64,000 nt of DNA from Undaria pinnatifida. Taxonomy: Eukaryota; Sar; Phaeophyceae; Laminariales; Alariaceae. The notes under the pieces were generated by a model that was not told the origin of the DNA, searched no databases, and saw nothing but the letters and a program-made list of their open reading frames with translations. Shown here piece after piece: positions 20,373 through 30,850 of the stretch (the first letter of the stretch is position 1; each line of letters opens with the position of its first letter). The stretch is from the NCBI GenBank assembly GCA_012845835.1, contig JABAKD010000014.1, positions 992,001-1,056,000 of the forward strand, given 5' to 3'. The position numbers were made by a program, and so were the translations under genes.

Positions 20373-20959
20373 GCGACTCGCTATTATTAATTATTGTTGT
20401 TGCGCTGTTGTTGTGCTGGCGCAACTTTCGGGTCGAACTTATTAGTATGATGATTACCGTTTAGCGCAACAACAGCAGGCAGCGGAGGAAGGAAAATGGA
20501 GTGTGTTGCCTGCATGCAGCGCAACAACAACAACAACACGCGTTTCGTGCCGCGCAACGTTTTTGGTCGGGGACAATTTCTCTTCTTCTTGTGTTTAGCG
20601 CGCGCGCATGTATTTTTCACGTATTATTAGACTTTAGTATTTGTACGTTGTCACCATCTGATATCATGTATGATATAATATAATAAGGGGTTTTCGGGCA
20701 TATATTCACGCAATTATCGCTGAAAAGTGACTACCGGCGGCGGCACTACAAGGGGGAGGGGGGGGCGCTCCAATGATGCTCCGGAGGCCCCCTCCGGTGC
20801 CCCCCCACCCCCCCCCAGGGACCCTCCGGGGGCCCTTGCGGGGAGCTTACTACACGCTACAGTGGTACGTGAGCAAGCAACACGTTTGCTGCTCGCGTCG
20901 TTGTGTCGCACTTTCCAGATCCTCTGTTGCTGCCCTTAACGATGGAGCCCTTCAACAGT
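20373..20959. other. Spacer between opposed ACT and AGT arrays
   Basis: Contains a GC-rich palindromic patch (20745-20845: GGGGGAGGGGGG.. against CCCCCCCACCCCCC, and CTCCGGAGGCCCCCTCCGG). I see no gene. Confidence 0.5.
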
Positions 20960-21530
<571 letters not shown>

Positions 21531-21981
21531 GTTGATTAAGGGCTAATATATACTCTCACACACTCACACACAAACAAACGTGTTTTTAACACATACATGG
21601 CTCCCTCGGCCTCTTGTACAAGCACTAACTGTGTGTTGTACCACCTGGGGGGGTGGGGTCTGTTTTTTTTGTTGTTGCGTCGTTGGCGTGGTGGTGGTTG
21701 CTGCTGTTGTAACATGCTGTCTTTGTTGTCACAGAACAGCATTAATAGAGTATACAACATGTTGACCCTGTGTATTGCTCGTCGTGTGTTTGCCCGCCGC
21801 GTTAGTTATTACCAGGTATGTTATTGTTGTTATTATATTGATCGCTCGCCCGCGACACGTCGCGTGCTGAATCGACTGACGACACAATACACAACACGTA
21901 GTACATCATGAGGATGAATCAATGGAGTTCATTTATACCGCCGCCGCGTACTCCGCGTGTGTGTATGTATGTATACATATA

Positions 21982-22279
21982 TTCACACTACTTTCCAGCT
22001 TCTGGATAAGCCGTGGTCACAAGTGTCGTCCCTCCCCCCCCCCGGTTCTTGCCTTCAATTTTTATCGCGCATAGGGTTCAGCAATCCCACTGCTCGTCGA
22101 TTTTTCATCGACTGTTAAACAGTTGCTAACTTACGCTCTCGCGCTTTCCGCAAGTCAATTTGTGCACAAGAAAAAGTCCCAACGAATTTATACGAGTGTG
22201 CACTCGGCGGGGCTCGAACTCACGAAACTGACCTATATACCAGGCTCGAGGATAACCTGATACGCCACCGGGGCGACCG
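21982..22279 (-). mobile_element. tRNA-derived SINE, copy 2 (reverse strand)
   Basis: On the minus strand it starts GGTCGCCCCGGTGGCGTATC at 22279 and carries GAGTTCGAGCCCCGCCGAG and the full body to CAGAAGCTGGAAAGTAG. A short extra piece (TGTTTAACAG) interrupts the body. No poly(A) remains. Confidence 0.85.
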
Positions 22280-22465
22280 GTTACATATGCTCCCCACTCA
22301 TGATTCAACGCCCAACACTCTGTGCAAACCTGTGCATAATGCACCGCATGAAAATACATACATCATTACCGACCGACAACTATTATAATAATATATGATG
22401 ATATTATATATAGCTATTATTATTATTGTTATTTTAAAAAATAAATGAAAAATACATGTCATCAT

Positions 22466-22585
22466 CATCAGCTGTGAGATCGACTGCAAAGGATTTATAT
22501 GATAAAAAAACTCATTGCAAGCTTCACATTGTGCATACCCTCGTGAAGGATGCACGTCGCGGTGACTCCGCTGCCAATGCCAGGG
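22466..22585 (+). repeat. Left half of a dispersed repeat split by an LTR element
   Basis: Matches 62350-62490 and 63268-63410 (CAGCTGTGAGATCGA, ACTCATTGCAAGCT, GCGGTGACTCC). It stops at AGGG (22582-22585), where the LTR element begins. The matching right half resumes at 23618 (AGGGTGAACAGG, CGGAAACTGTATAACCCGC) and runs to about 23700. Confidence 0.7.
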
Positions 22586-23617
22586 TGTAATGGAGTGCCC
22601 TCCGTAGAAGGATAGCTTTATAGATTCGACGTGAAGCCATGTCATGGTTGAGGTGAAACCACGTGACATTAGATGTCACATTCACGTCAACGCCATCATA
22701 GATGGGCGATAATGTAGGTGACGATGATGGGACAAGCAGGACGCCCCACATCTCACTACCTGCTCTACCTGCTCTACCTGCTCTACCTGCTCTACCTAGC
22801 CCTATCGTGGCTAGGCCTGTGTTGTCTGTCTTTGAGAGTCCAATGAAGAGGAAATAATGTATAAGCTTTTGAGTCTATCCAGCGAGCCATGAGGAGAGAC
22901 CAAACAAGGGCACCGGAACCCATGAGGAGCACGCTTCCCAACACCGACCAACCACGCATCCCCCACTCGGAGTACCACCACAATTGGCGTCGTCGGCAGT
23001 CGGCAATTGGCGACGCGCGGTTGTGAGCTCCATCATAGGGTTGTATATCTTGCAATGAGGCGTTTAAGCCTCATTATTACGAGGTGTGGGGGAATCTATA
23101 GCCTCATTTTCGTTTGTTTCGAATAGCCGCATCTTCGATCCCCTTCCCAATTCTGGATGTTTTCTTGACATCCTTTGATTGGCAGGTGACCTGCATCTAC
23201 GACTATTCAGGGTGGCCTAGTGTAATGGAGTGCCCTCCGTAGAAGGATAGCTTTATAGATTCGACGTGAAGCCATGTCATGGTTGAGGTGAAACCACGTG
23301 ACATTAGATGTCACATTCACGTCAACGCCATCATAGATGGGCGATAATGTAGGTGACGATGATGGGACAAGCAGGACGCCCCACATCTCACTACCTGCTC
23401 TACCTGCTCTACCTGCTCTACCTGCTCTACCTAGCCCTATCGTGGCTAGGCCTGTGTTGTCTGTCTTTGAGAGTCCAATGAAGAGGAAATAATGTATAAG
23501 CTTTTGAGTCTATCCAGCGAGCCATGAGGAGAGACCAAACAAGGGCACCGGAACCCATGAGGAGCACGCTTCCCAACACCGACCAACCACGCATCCCCCA
23601 CTCGGTGTACCACAACA
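22586..23617 (+). mobile_element. Compact LTR retrotransposon (TRIM/small LARD type), recent insertion
   Basis: Two direct LTRs of equal length, 22586-22982 and 23221-23617 (397 bp each), start TGTAATGGAGTGCC and end in CA. They differ at only a few bases near the right end, so the insertion is young. Target duplication AGGG flanks both sides (22582-22585, 23618-23621). TTGGCGTCGTCGGCAG directly after the left LTR is a plausible primer-binding site. The internal region is only 238 bp and encodes nothing, so proteins must come from another element. Each LTR holds four 11-bp units CTACCTGCTCT. The polypurine tract is weak. Confidence 0.9.
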
Positions 23618-23700
23618 AGGGTGAACAGGACTAAGACGTTCAGCCTTGTTCTGCGCACGGAAACTGTATAACCCGCATTCAGGGGGACAAAACCAGACAC

Positions 23701-24866
23701 ACACACCTACCTAAGATAGTAGACTAGACTAAATATATGCGGAATTCATTATGCATATAACAAGTCATTGTGATATTTAATCGTGTGAACATGATACCCG
23801 GATAGGATATGATATCGCACTGTTGTAAGGCTTAGTCTGGGCAACGCCCCCCGTCATGCAATGTATGTATGTGTGTAGTCTTGACATTAATTAAGTAAAC
23901 CGTTATTTTTCCCCAACGACATCAGTACACCCAGCAGTACTATATACGTGTTCGTGCTGAGTCTTCATCCCAGAGGGATACAAAGCTATCGCTAGTGGGT
24001 GATGATGCAATCCCCACCCCGTCGCCGTTCACTATCGTTATAGACTAGATTTCCATTGTATGATGTATTGTAGCATTAATAAACAAGAAAGTTCCGTTCC
24101 AAACCACAAAAAATCCATTGGCTGTGGCTACTTTTGTGTTGTTTCGGCGTGTCTTGTTTGTGTGTGTGCCCATTGTTGTTTATTTTTGGTTGTTGAGTAG
24201 CATGATGACATGTGCATGTATGAATATTTTTAAAAATATTTCAAGGACGTCAGCCGTGAGTTCAACGAATATCGGGTCAATACTCATCTTTGCAAGCTGC
24301 GTTGTTGGTACTTGTAATATACTATGTGGGTGATTTTTTTCATATTGGGAGGGGTCATATTGTTCTGTTAAAAACAAACACACATATATAGACTACGAGT
24401 ACAGACTATACATATTTTATAAAAAGCATTTCAAGGACGTCGGCCGTGAGTTCAACGAATTTCAGGTCAATGTTTTATTATGTGTGCTGCGTGCTGGACC
24501 ACACGGTGACGTGGTACTGTGACTGCTGGCCATGCATATTCATGCTATTCCGTGGGTTTCAGCCGTTTCTTCTCGTCTCTCCAGTGTTTGGAGACAAGAA
24601 ACACCTCACATATTTCATACCATGGTCCAGTAGATACATGTGTAGACTAAATATGTTGGCCCTGGCACGAGAGCGGCCGAAGACTTCGATCTAGAAGACC
24701 AGGTTTTGAGCTGTCTTCCAGATAGCTCGAGCTGAGGTCCACCTCTGTTTCCCGGAGGTTCCTCAGCCAGCTCGACTCTTATGAAGGTGTTGCCTTGGGG
24801 GACCCTTGATGATATGGTCCATAGAAGATGCACAGGTTTGTCTACCGCTAGACCACAGCTGGCAGC

Positions 24867-24867
<1 letters not shown>
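23701..24867. repeat. Repeat-rich spacer
   Basis: Contains an LTR fragment of the miniature element (23824-23850, TGTAAGGCTTAGTCTGGG), two CGTCAGC-family copies (24243-24335 and 24432-24500) and AT-rich DNA. No gene is seen. Bases 24660-24865 look GC-balanced and coding-like, but I recognise nothing. Confidence 0.6.

Positions 24868-24946
<79 letters not shown>
24868..24946 (+). repeat. (AGT)n microsatellite
   Basis: About 26 uninterrupted AGT units. Confidence 0.95.
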
Positions 24947-25057
24947 AAGAAGAAAACCCAGGTAATAGATTTCTCTTATTATTGTCGAGCAAAGTTTGCT
25001 TGGTTTGGTCAGGATACTATAGAAGAGTGATCGAGAGGGAGGGTAGGGGGAGTAGCT

Positions 25058-25264
25058 TTGGCAAGCCCAAGCTACGAGGACCGGCTCTCGTACTGGCAAG
25101 GAATACAAAACGTCACCCAAGACGTTACCCCTAAACGCAAGCTGCTACCTGTCTACGTAGGACACTTCCACAAGGCCACGCACGTGACGCTGTGCATACT
25201 CGAAGTGGAAGCAAGAACAAACCCAATACATGGCCAATCACATCCAAACCTATTGCGTCCCTAA
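25058..25264 (+). other. Short coding-like stretch, unidentified
   Basis: The frame gives SYEDRLSYWQGIQNVTQDVT and PKRKLLPVYVGHFHKATHVT, then a stop. Composition looks protein-like, but I know no matching family and see no neighbouring exon. It may be a transposon remnant or chance. Confidence 0.2.
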
Positions 25265-25539
25265 GGACCAAACTACTCCAAAAGTGAGCGTGCAGCTATA
25301 TAATCTCAGCCAATCAGCGCAGGGCGTGGCCTAAGCCATGGTGCTACCATTGTTATACTCCTACGTACTGAGCACATTCCGTAACTCATTCTACAGTAGT
25401 GCAATACATGTACGTGCTTGTTCTTGGATCGCATGACAGTAGTTCCTAATCGCACTACAACAGATTCCGAATGTCACAATCGATTCCGAATACACGACAG
25501 TTGAATAAAATCAGACCTTGTTTAATTAACCGACAGGGA

Positions 25540-25745
25540 TGGGCGGTTGGTCTATTGCTCATAAAACTGGCGCATATGAGGTGGAGCACCATAACATTAG
25601 CCCACCCTGAATAATCGTAGATGCAGATCACACGACGATACAGCGATGGCTATAACTGAGACATCAGGAAATCGGGAAGTGGATCGAAGATACTGCTATT
25701 CAGAACGACGGCAGCAAATGAGGCTATAGACCAATTCACACGTCG
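25540..25745 (-). mobile_element. Diverged, truncated relative of the compact LTR element
   Basis: On the minus strand, 25745-25599 matches the internal region 23080-23220 (GAGGCTATAG.., GGATCGAAGAT.C.GCTATTC, GCATCTACGA..ATTCAGGGTGG). It continues into a sequence starting TGTTATGGTGCTCCACC, comparable with the LTR start TGTAATGGAGTGCC. An older family member is the best reading; its other LTR is not found. Confidence 0.55.
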
Positions 25746-25794
25746 TGGTTGATGATTGATGATTGATGATTGATGATTGATGATTGATGATTGA
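25746..25794 (+). repeat. (GATTGAT)n tandem repeat
   Basis: About seven perfect 7-bp units. Confidence 0.95.
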
Positions 25795-25894
25795 GGCCTA
25801 GACGCCTCTGATAAGGGTTAATCCGTGGGCCCACTTTCACTAAAGCGCTGGGCAGAAAGTACTGGTGCAAGGGAATGCAAAATACAAGGGAATG

Positions 25895-26220
25895 GGCTCC
25901 AGTAAGGGTAACATCCGAACTGAGGAAGATAAAGAGTGCACTCCAGGATACCTGCCAGGGGCTAAATCTCTGAGCTTGGGACGTATGGGCGTGGGTAATG
26001 GAGCACCAGAAAAGGTAGCATCCGAATTTAAGACAGACACGTGCACTGCAGGATACCAGGCAGCGACTGAATCTTTGTGCTTGGGGTTCATGGACGTGGG
26101 TAAAGAGACACCAGAAAAGGTAATATCCGAACTGAAACAGACGCGTGCACCGCAGGATACCAGCCAGCGATTGAATCTCTGTCCTTGGGACGCGTGTGCG
26201 TGGGTAAAGGAGCACCACGT
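25895..26220 (+). repeat. Tandem repeat of ~105 bp
   Basis: About three units share ACCAGAAAAGGTA.CATCCGAA, AGACAGACACGTGCACTGCA and GGATACC.G.CAGCGA. The unit length is a multiple of three, so both strands keep open frames with 35-residue repeats. I regard these frames as a by-product. It adjoins the 3' side of the Ty3/gypsy-type element. Confidence 0.75.
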
Positions 26221-26449
26221 AGGGGGTACCGAAGTGTTTTCAAAAATAGTGAAAGGACGTACCGGATAAGGGAAACGACAAGGTTTCAGCAGCCTCTAGG
26301 CTCCATAACTGAAACAACGAAGTGTGATAGTACACCCTGAAGGTGACACAAGTCATGAGGAAGGCAAAACACACAAACAAACGAAACAAAAAACACTGAA
26401 GCTATAGTCTACTAGACGCCAATTTTTCGACATACTAAGGGGGGATAGG

Positions 26450-27680
26450 GGAGGCTCCGCGGGGCCCGTCAGCGTTGCATAGGACACCACGGGCCAGTCC
26501 CCCGGCATGATGACGCTGAAGGCACCAGGACGGACGGCGCTTCGTGAAGTGATGTAAGACGATGGCAGGAGGTCGATCTTGATCGGTTCCGTGTCATCGA
26601 GGAAGCGAACGATGGAGGAGTTGGGGAAGAACTGTCGGTCGAGGCGCGATGCGCAGATAGCGTGTATTTCGCGGACGGCGTGGTAGGCGCGTTGTTGGTG
26701 GGCGGTGGCGAGGTCGATATAAGCTAGCTAGTCCCGGTGAGGCTTTGATGTCCGCTGATGTTGGGGAGGTCAAAGACGGTAAGGGGGAGGCGGGCGAGGC
26801 AACCCATGTGCACTTCGTTGAGGGGGCAAGTCCGTTGGCTGCGCTGACGGAGTTGTTTTATGCGCTCTCGACGTGTGGGCGTTGAATATCCCAGTCAATT
26901 TGTTGCCCGTCACCGACCATGGCGAGAATTAGGGCCATGGTGGGGTTGACACGCTTGACACCGCCGTTGGTGCACGTTTGGTAGGAGCTGGTGGCAATCT
27001 TATTGATGCCGAGGCGGTCGTAGATGGCGAGGGAAAGATTGAAGAAAACCTGTAGTCCGTGTTCGGAAAGTAGAGTTACGGGGCATCCCCAGAGAGGGAT
27101 ATATCGGTTGACAAGGATGTCGGCGGCGCCAGAGGCGGTGAACTGAGTCTCTGTAGTGGCGTACAAGTCGGTGCGGGGCTGAAGCGGTCCGTAAAAAGGA
27201 GGATGTAGGCGTTGCCTCGAGGCGTGAAGGGTAGGGGGCCAAAGTGGCCCAAGCTGACGAGGATGCCGGGGTCGTTGGTAACGACAAGGAAAGGGTAGGC
27301 CAGCGAATTGTTTGGCGCGAAGTCTTGCGCGCCTGGCACTTGAGGCAGCGGCGGAGCCACCAACAGGGGGAAGCGTCCATGCCGATCCACCAGTAAAAGC
27401 GCCTGAGCATGCTAAGTGTCCGAGAAACACCCAAGTGGCTAGAGGTGGTGGAGTGGCATGTGTGCAGGACCCATGGGCGCATTAACATTGGGACTTAGAC
27501 GCGGGCGGGTGGGTCAAGCGGCGGGGGTGGTGGATCGCGGGCATGACGCGTTAAGTCCGTGTGTGGTAGGTGGACGAGAAGAACGGTGTTGTCGTCGGTG
27601 GTGTGTAGCTGGCTGTTTGTGGCGAGGTTTAGGACCTCCGTAAGAGGTGGGCGACGTGTCGAGGGGATGCTGTCCAAGAG
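26450..27680 (-). pseudogene. Ty3/gypsy integrase, frameshifted and catalytically broken
   Basis: Minus-strand reading crosses all three frames. In order: a tail of the preceding region (QLHTTDDNTVLLVHLP, ~27620), the zinc-binding H2C2 part (HLGVSRTLSMLRRFYWWIGM, RRCLKCQARKTSRQTIRWP), the first core Asp (NAYILLFTDRFS), the core middle (DILVNRYIPLWGCPVTLLSE), the core end (GGVKRVNPTMALILAMVGD), then the C-terminal part (ANGLAPSNEVHMGCLARLPL; DLATAHQQRAYHAVREIHA). The second Asp of the D,D,E triad reads Glu (LLSEHG) and the final Glu reads Lys (GGVKRVN). At least three frameshifts also occur. It matches the polyprotein type common in stramenopiles. Confidence 0.85.
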
Positions 27681-28389
27681 GTCGTCCGGCGGTGACGAAG
27701 GTGAACCCAGGGAAAGGAACCGGAGGGTGGCGGAGCAGAGGGGATCGGCGCGTTGCTCGCGCGGCCAGTCGGTATAGGTGTAGTACTCGACGCAGGAACG
27801 GAGATGGAGGTCACCAATGGGCTCGACATTGGGTTCTGGTAGTCGAGGTGGTACTTACAGAGCAGGGGGGTGTGGGGCAGGGGGCCTGGAGTCGGCGGTC
27901 TGCGATGATGAGGGGGGATCTGGTTGGGGGGTACTTAGTGAGGCCGCGGTTGAAGGCGACGAGGTGCTGTGTGCAGCGCGGCGGTGTGTAGTAGCAGGTC
28001 GTTGGGCGGCCGGCTTGGACACAAGAGTAGGTGGGCGGCGCTGGGGAGATGGTGGGCTTGAAGTGGCGGTAGCCGGGGCCGACGGCCAAATCCGAAGTCC
28101 GCAGGAGTACGGGGGGGTCCCGTTGCAGCGGCGGAGCGGCTCCGGGCCCGAGATGATACCAGGCCTGACGAGGCACGAGGAGAGGTCGAAGCCGAGACGC
28201 CCGAGGTGGACGATGGGGAGACGACGGGCGGCCTGCAAGCCAAATGGGGAGGAGCGCCAGTGACCACGGCGGCTTCTCGGGGCTTGAAGGCGATTCGGTG
28301 ATGTGGACGACATGTGGCCGGCAGAAAGGCTGCATAGCGAGTTGACTGCGAGGTCTTGGACAAAGCACGGGCGGGCGGGAACGCAGTGT
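27681..28389 (-). other. Pro/Ser/Thr-rich region of the Ty3/gypsy-type element
   Basis: Open but low-complexity on the minus strand, with no recognisable reverse transcriptase or RNase H motif (no YxDD-like box). This is where those domains should lie in a Ty3/gypsy polyprotein, so they are deleted or replaced here. Confidence 0.5.
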
Positions 28390-29065
28390 AGCGATGCCGC
28401 GGCGGGGTCTTGATCTTGGACGATTCGTTGGCCGACGGGAGCGCCGTGAGGCGGTGCCGCAGCGGGGTCTTGGTCTTGGACACAGCAGTGGCCGATGGGA
28501 ACGCCGTGAGGCAATGCCGCTGCGGCGTCCTGGTCTTGGGCAAAGGGGTGGCCGGCGTGAACGCCTTGAGGCGATGCCGCGGCAGGGTCTTGGTCTTGGG
28601 CAAAGCGGTGGCCGGCAGGGACGAGGTGAGACGATGCCCCGTCGGGGTCTTGGTCTTGGACAAAGCGTTGGCCGGCGGGAACGCCGTGAAGCGATGCCGT
28701 GGTGGCGTCTTGATCTTGAACAAAGCGGTGACCGGCAAGAACGCCGTGAGACGGTGCCGCGGTGGCGTCTTGATCTTGGACAAAGCGATGGCCGGAAGGA
28801 ACGCCGTGAGGCGGTGCCGCGGCGGCGTCTAGGTCTTGGACAAAGCGGTGGCCGGCAGGAACGCCCGTGAGGCGATGCCACGGCGGCGTCTTGATTTTGG
28901 ACAAAGCGGCGGCCAGCGGTAATGCCGTGAGGCGATGCCACGGCGGGTTCTTGGTCATGGACAAAGCGGTGGCCGGGATGAACGCCATGAGGTGGTACCG
29001 CGGTGGCGTCTTGGTCTTGGAGAAAGCGGTGGCCGGCAGGAACGCCGTGAGGCAATGCCGCGGCG
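28390..29065 (-). repeat. 60-bp minisatellite encoding 20-residue repeats
   Basis: About eleven units of exactly 60 bp, each with CAAAGCGGTGGCCGG and GGAACGCCGTGAGG (plus strand). On the minus strand one frame stays open (27855-29321) and gives 20-residue units such as GVPAGHRFVQDQDPAAASPH. Substitutions rarely make stops, but this may follow from GC-rich composition. It lies inside the Ty3/gypsy-type element. Confidence 0.85.
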
Positions 29066-29339
29066 GGTTTAAGGCTGTGAGGCGATCCGGCGGTGGGGGC
29101 TTGGATAGAGCGGGGGGCGAGGGGAAGGATGCGAAGCGATCCGGCGGCAGTGTTCGGGGGATCGATGGTGGCCAGTAGTGGCCGGGTAACCTGGGCTGAA
29201 TCCTAGGTGCCCATACGCGGTCCGTGGCGGTGGTAGTTGCCGAAATTGTTGTTGGTGCAGGGGAACGGGGGAATGGGGTCGAAGCAGCTGGAGGCAGGTG
29301 GGATAAGCCCATCCAAGCCAATGCGCGGGGTGAACGGCT

Positions 29340-30411
29340 CGATTACGGTGAAACCGCAGACTTGGATGAGGTGGGTAGTGGTTCCCTGGTATTGTCCTGT
29401 AGGGCCCATGCCATAATTTGTATGAGGGGAGAAGAAGGGGTCCCAAGAAGGTCGCCTGGTTCGAGGTCAGCGGACCCCGAGAGCAGGATTGTTTGGTACC
29501 CATTGGCGACGAAGATTTCGGTTCCAGACGAAGCGCCGTCGCGGGGAAGCATGTTGACCAGGTAGTGGCCGGTGAGGGCTGGGACACCCGAGGAGCGGAT
29601 CAAGTTGACTGGGGCGAGAGACGGCGTGGACAAAAGTGAGATTGCTTGCACGTTGGCGAACTCGAGGTGGAAGGTGTCGGTGGTCGATCGGTTGTCACTG
29701 ATGAAGGCGGAGAGGCCTTCGGTGCGGGGAGCCGAGAGGGACCGTTCGCCGAAGATCGGTTGAGAGGGCTGACGGGGCAGGATGGTGTACGTGCGCTGCG
29801 CAAAACGCATCCAACTGTCGCGTCCCAGTAGAACAGGATGTTGCATGGTGCCCGCTGAAGCAATGCACGCCCAAACAGCGAGCTCGGCGGAAGGGGTGTC
29901 GCCATGCAGAAGCTGGATGTTGAGCCGGGCGGAAGTCGAGGTGAGGAGGGGGGGCTCCCCACGAACGAGGGGGCGCGTGTCGTTCGCAGGTGTCCAATCC
30001 GGCGTTGTTGTACATTATGCGGAACCAAGCTTCAGCGGATATGAATGTCTGTGGGAAGCCGGTGTCTAGGAGGGCTACTAGGCCGTAGCGGCTGGAGGCG
30101 GAGGGCCCGCTGTGTAATTTGATCCGGGTGGTGAAGGAGGAGTCATCGATGCCGTCCGAGAGACCAGGTCCATGTTCGGCGATGGGGGACGGCGGGGTGT
30201 TAGAGGGATCAAGTCCGGGTGTAATGGTAGAGGCAAAAATATATGCCGGAGTTGTTTCTGGAAGGAAGGGGGAGCAGGAGTTGGTCCAGTGTGGAGGCCC
30301 CTGCAGGGGGTACCATGGTCGTGCTGACCTCGTGGATACCATTGTCCGAAGGCGAGACGCGAGTGGGGCCGGGTGGAGGGGGGGGTGGTCAAGCTGGCGG
30401 CAGATCTTCAT
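29340..30411 (-). pseudogene. Ty3/gypsy aspartic protease and following region
   Basis: The minus frame from 30411 runs in line with the NADAR domain and reaches YGLVALLDTGFPQTFISAEA, with the catalytic DTG at 30058-30066. FRIMYNNAGLDTCERHAPP and SWG follow; after that the frame shifts twice (near 29960 and 29850). The region resumes as MQHPVLLGRDSWMRFAQRTY (29846), with PALTGHYLVNMLPRDG and DLEPGDLLGT, sequences typical between protease and reverse transcriptase in this element type. It is not functional as it stands. Confidence 0.75.
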
Positions 30412-30419
30412 GAAAATGT

Positions 30420-30850
30420 CGCCCTAAAGGTTGAGTCCCCGCCACTGCTGAAGCCGGAGGGCTTGCTAGTCGGCAGCCCTGAAGCCGATACCCCAGACGA
30501 GATCGTACGGGCTGGCTTTGGCAAGGAACTTGTCGCCGGTGTCCAGTAGCTGCTGGCGGAAGGGAGGGGGTGAAAACTTGGAGAGGCTGCCCTTGTAAAC
30601 GATGTTATAGCGATGACGTTCCCAGAGCCCTTGGTTGAAATTGGATACGGAGCGTCCGAGACGTTTCTGCTGCGCAGGGTCCGAGGAGACGATAATACCC
30701 CGGCGGGTGGCTGTATCGCCGAAAATCTTGGCTTTCTCCGACATCATGTATTGTTCGGCGCAATTATAACGCTCATTGTCAACGGTGAAGGCTAAGATGC
30801 ACCACTGGGAAACTACCGAGGAGCAGTCCCAAAAGAAAAGGACTTGGGAG
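30420..30850 (-). pseudogene. NADAR (YbiA-like) domain fused in frame to the retroelement protease
   Basis: On the minus strand from 30850: VLFFWDCSS, QWCILAFTVDNERYNCAEQY, MMSEKAKIFGD, the block LGRSVSNFNQGLWERHRYNI, then SKFS, LLDTGDKFLAKASPYDLVWG, IGFRAAD, then LQQWRGLNL and GDIFMKICRQL. These match the NADAR family, hydrolases acting on N-glycosidic bonds of riboflavin intermediates or ADP-ribose-type ligands. Conserved EQYMM, KA..FGD, LGR, EASP-like KASP and WGIG are all present. Two in-frame TAG codons (30466-30468 and 30424-30426) break it. The reading frame continues without a shift into the protease region. Confidence 0.85.

Noticed and set aside
23427..23706. 63-86-residue minus-strand frames starting at several points, repeated at 22792-23055
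   Set aside because: They lie within the two LTR copies and resemble nothing; duplicated because the LTRs are duplicated.
28394..29178. Plus-strand 140-158-residue frames with RREAMPRRGL-type repeats
   Set aside because: Complement of the 60-bp minisatellite; the element reads on the minus strand.
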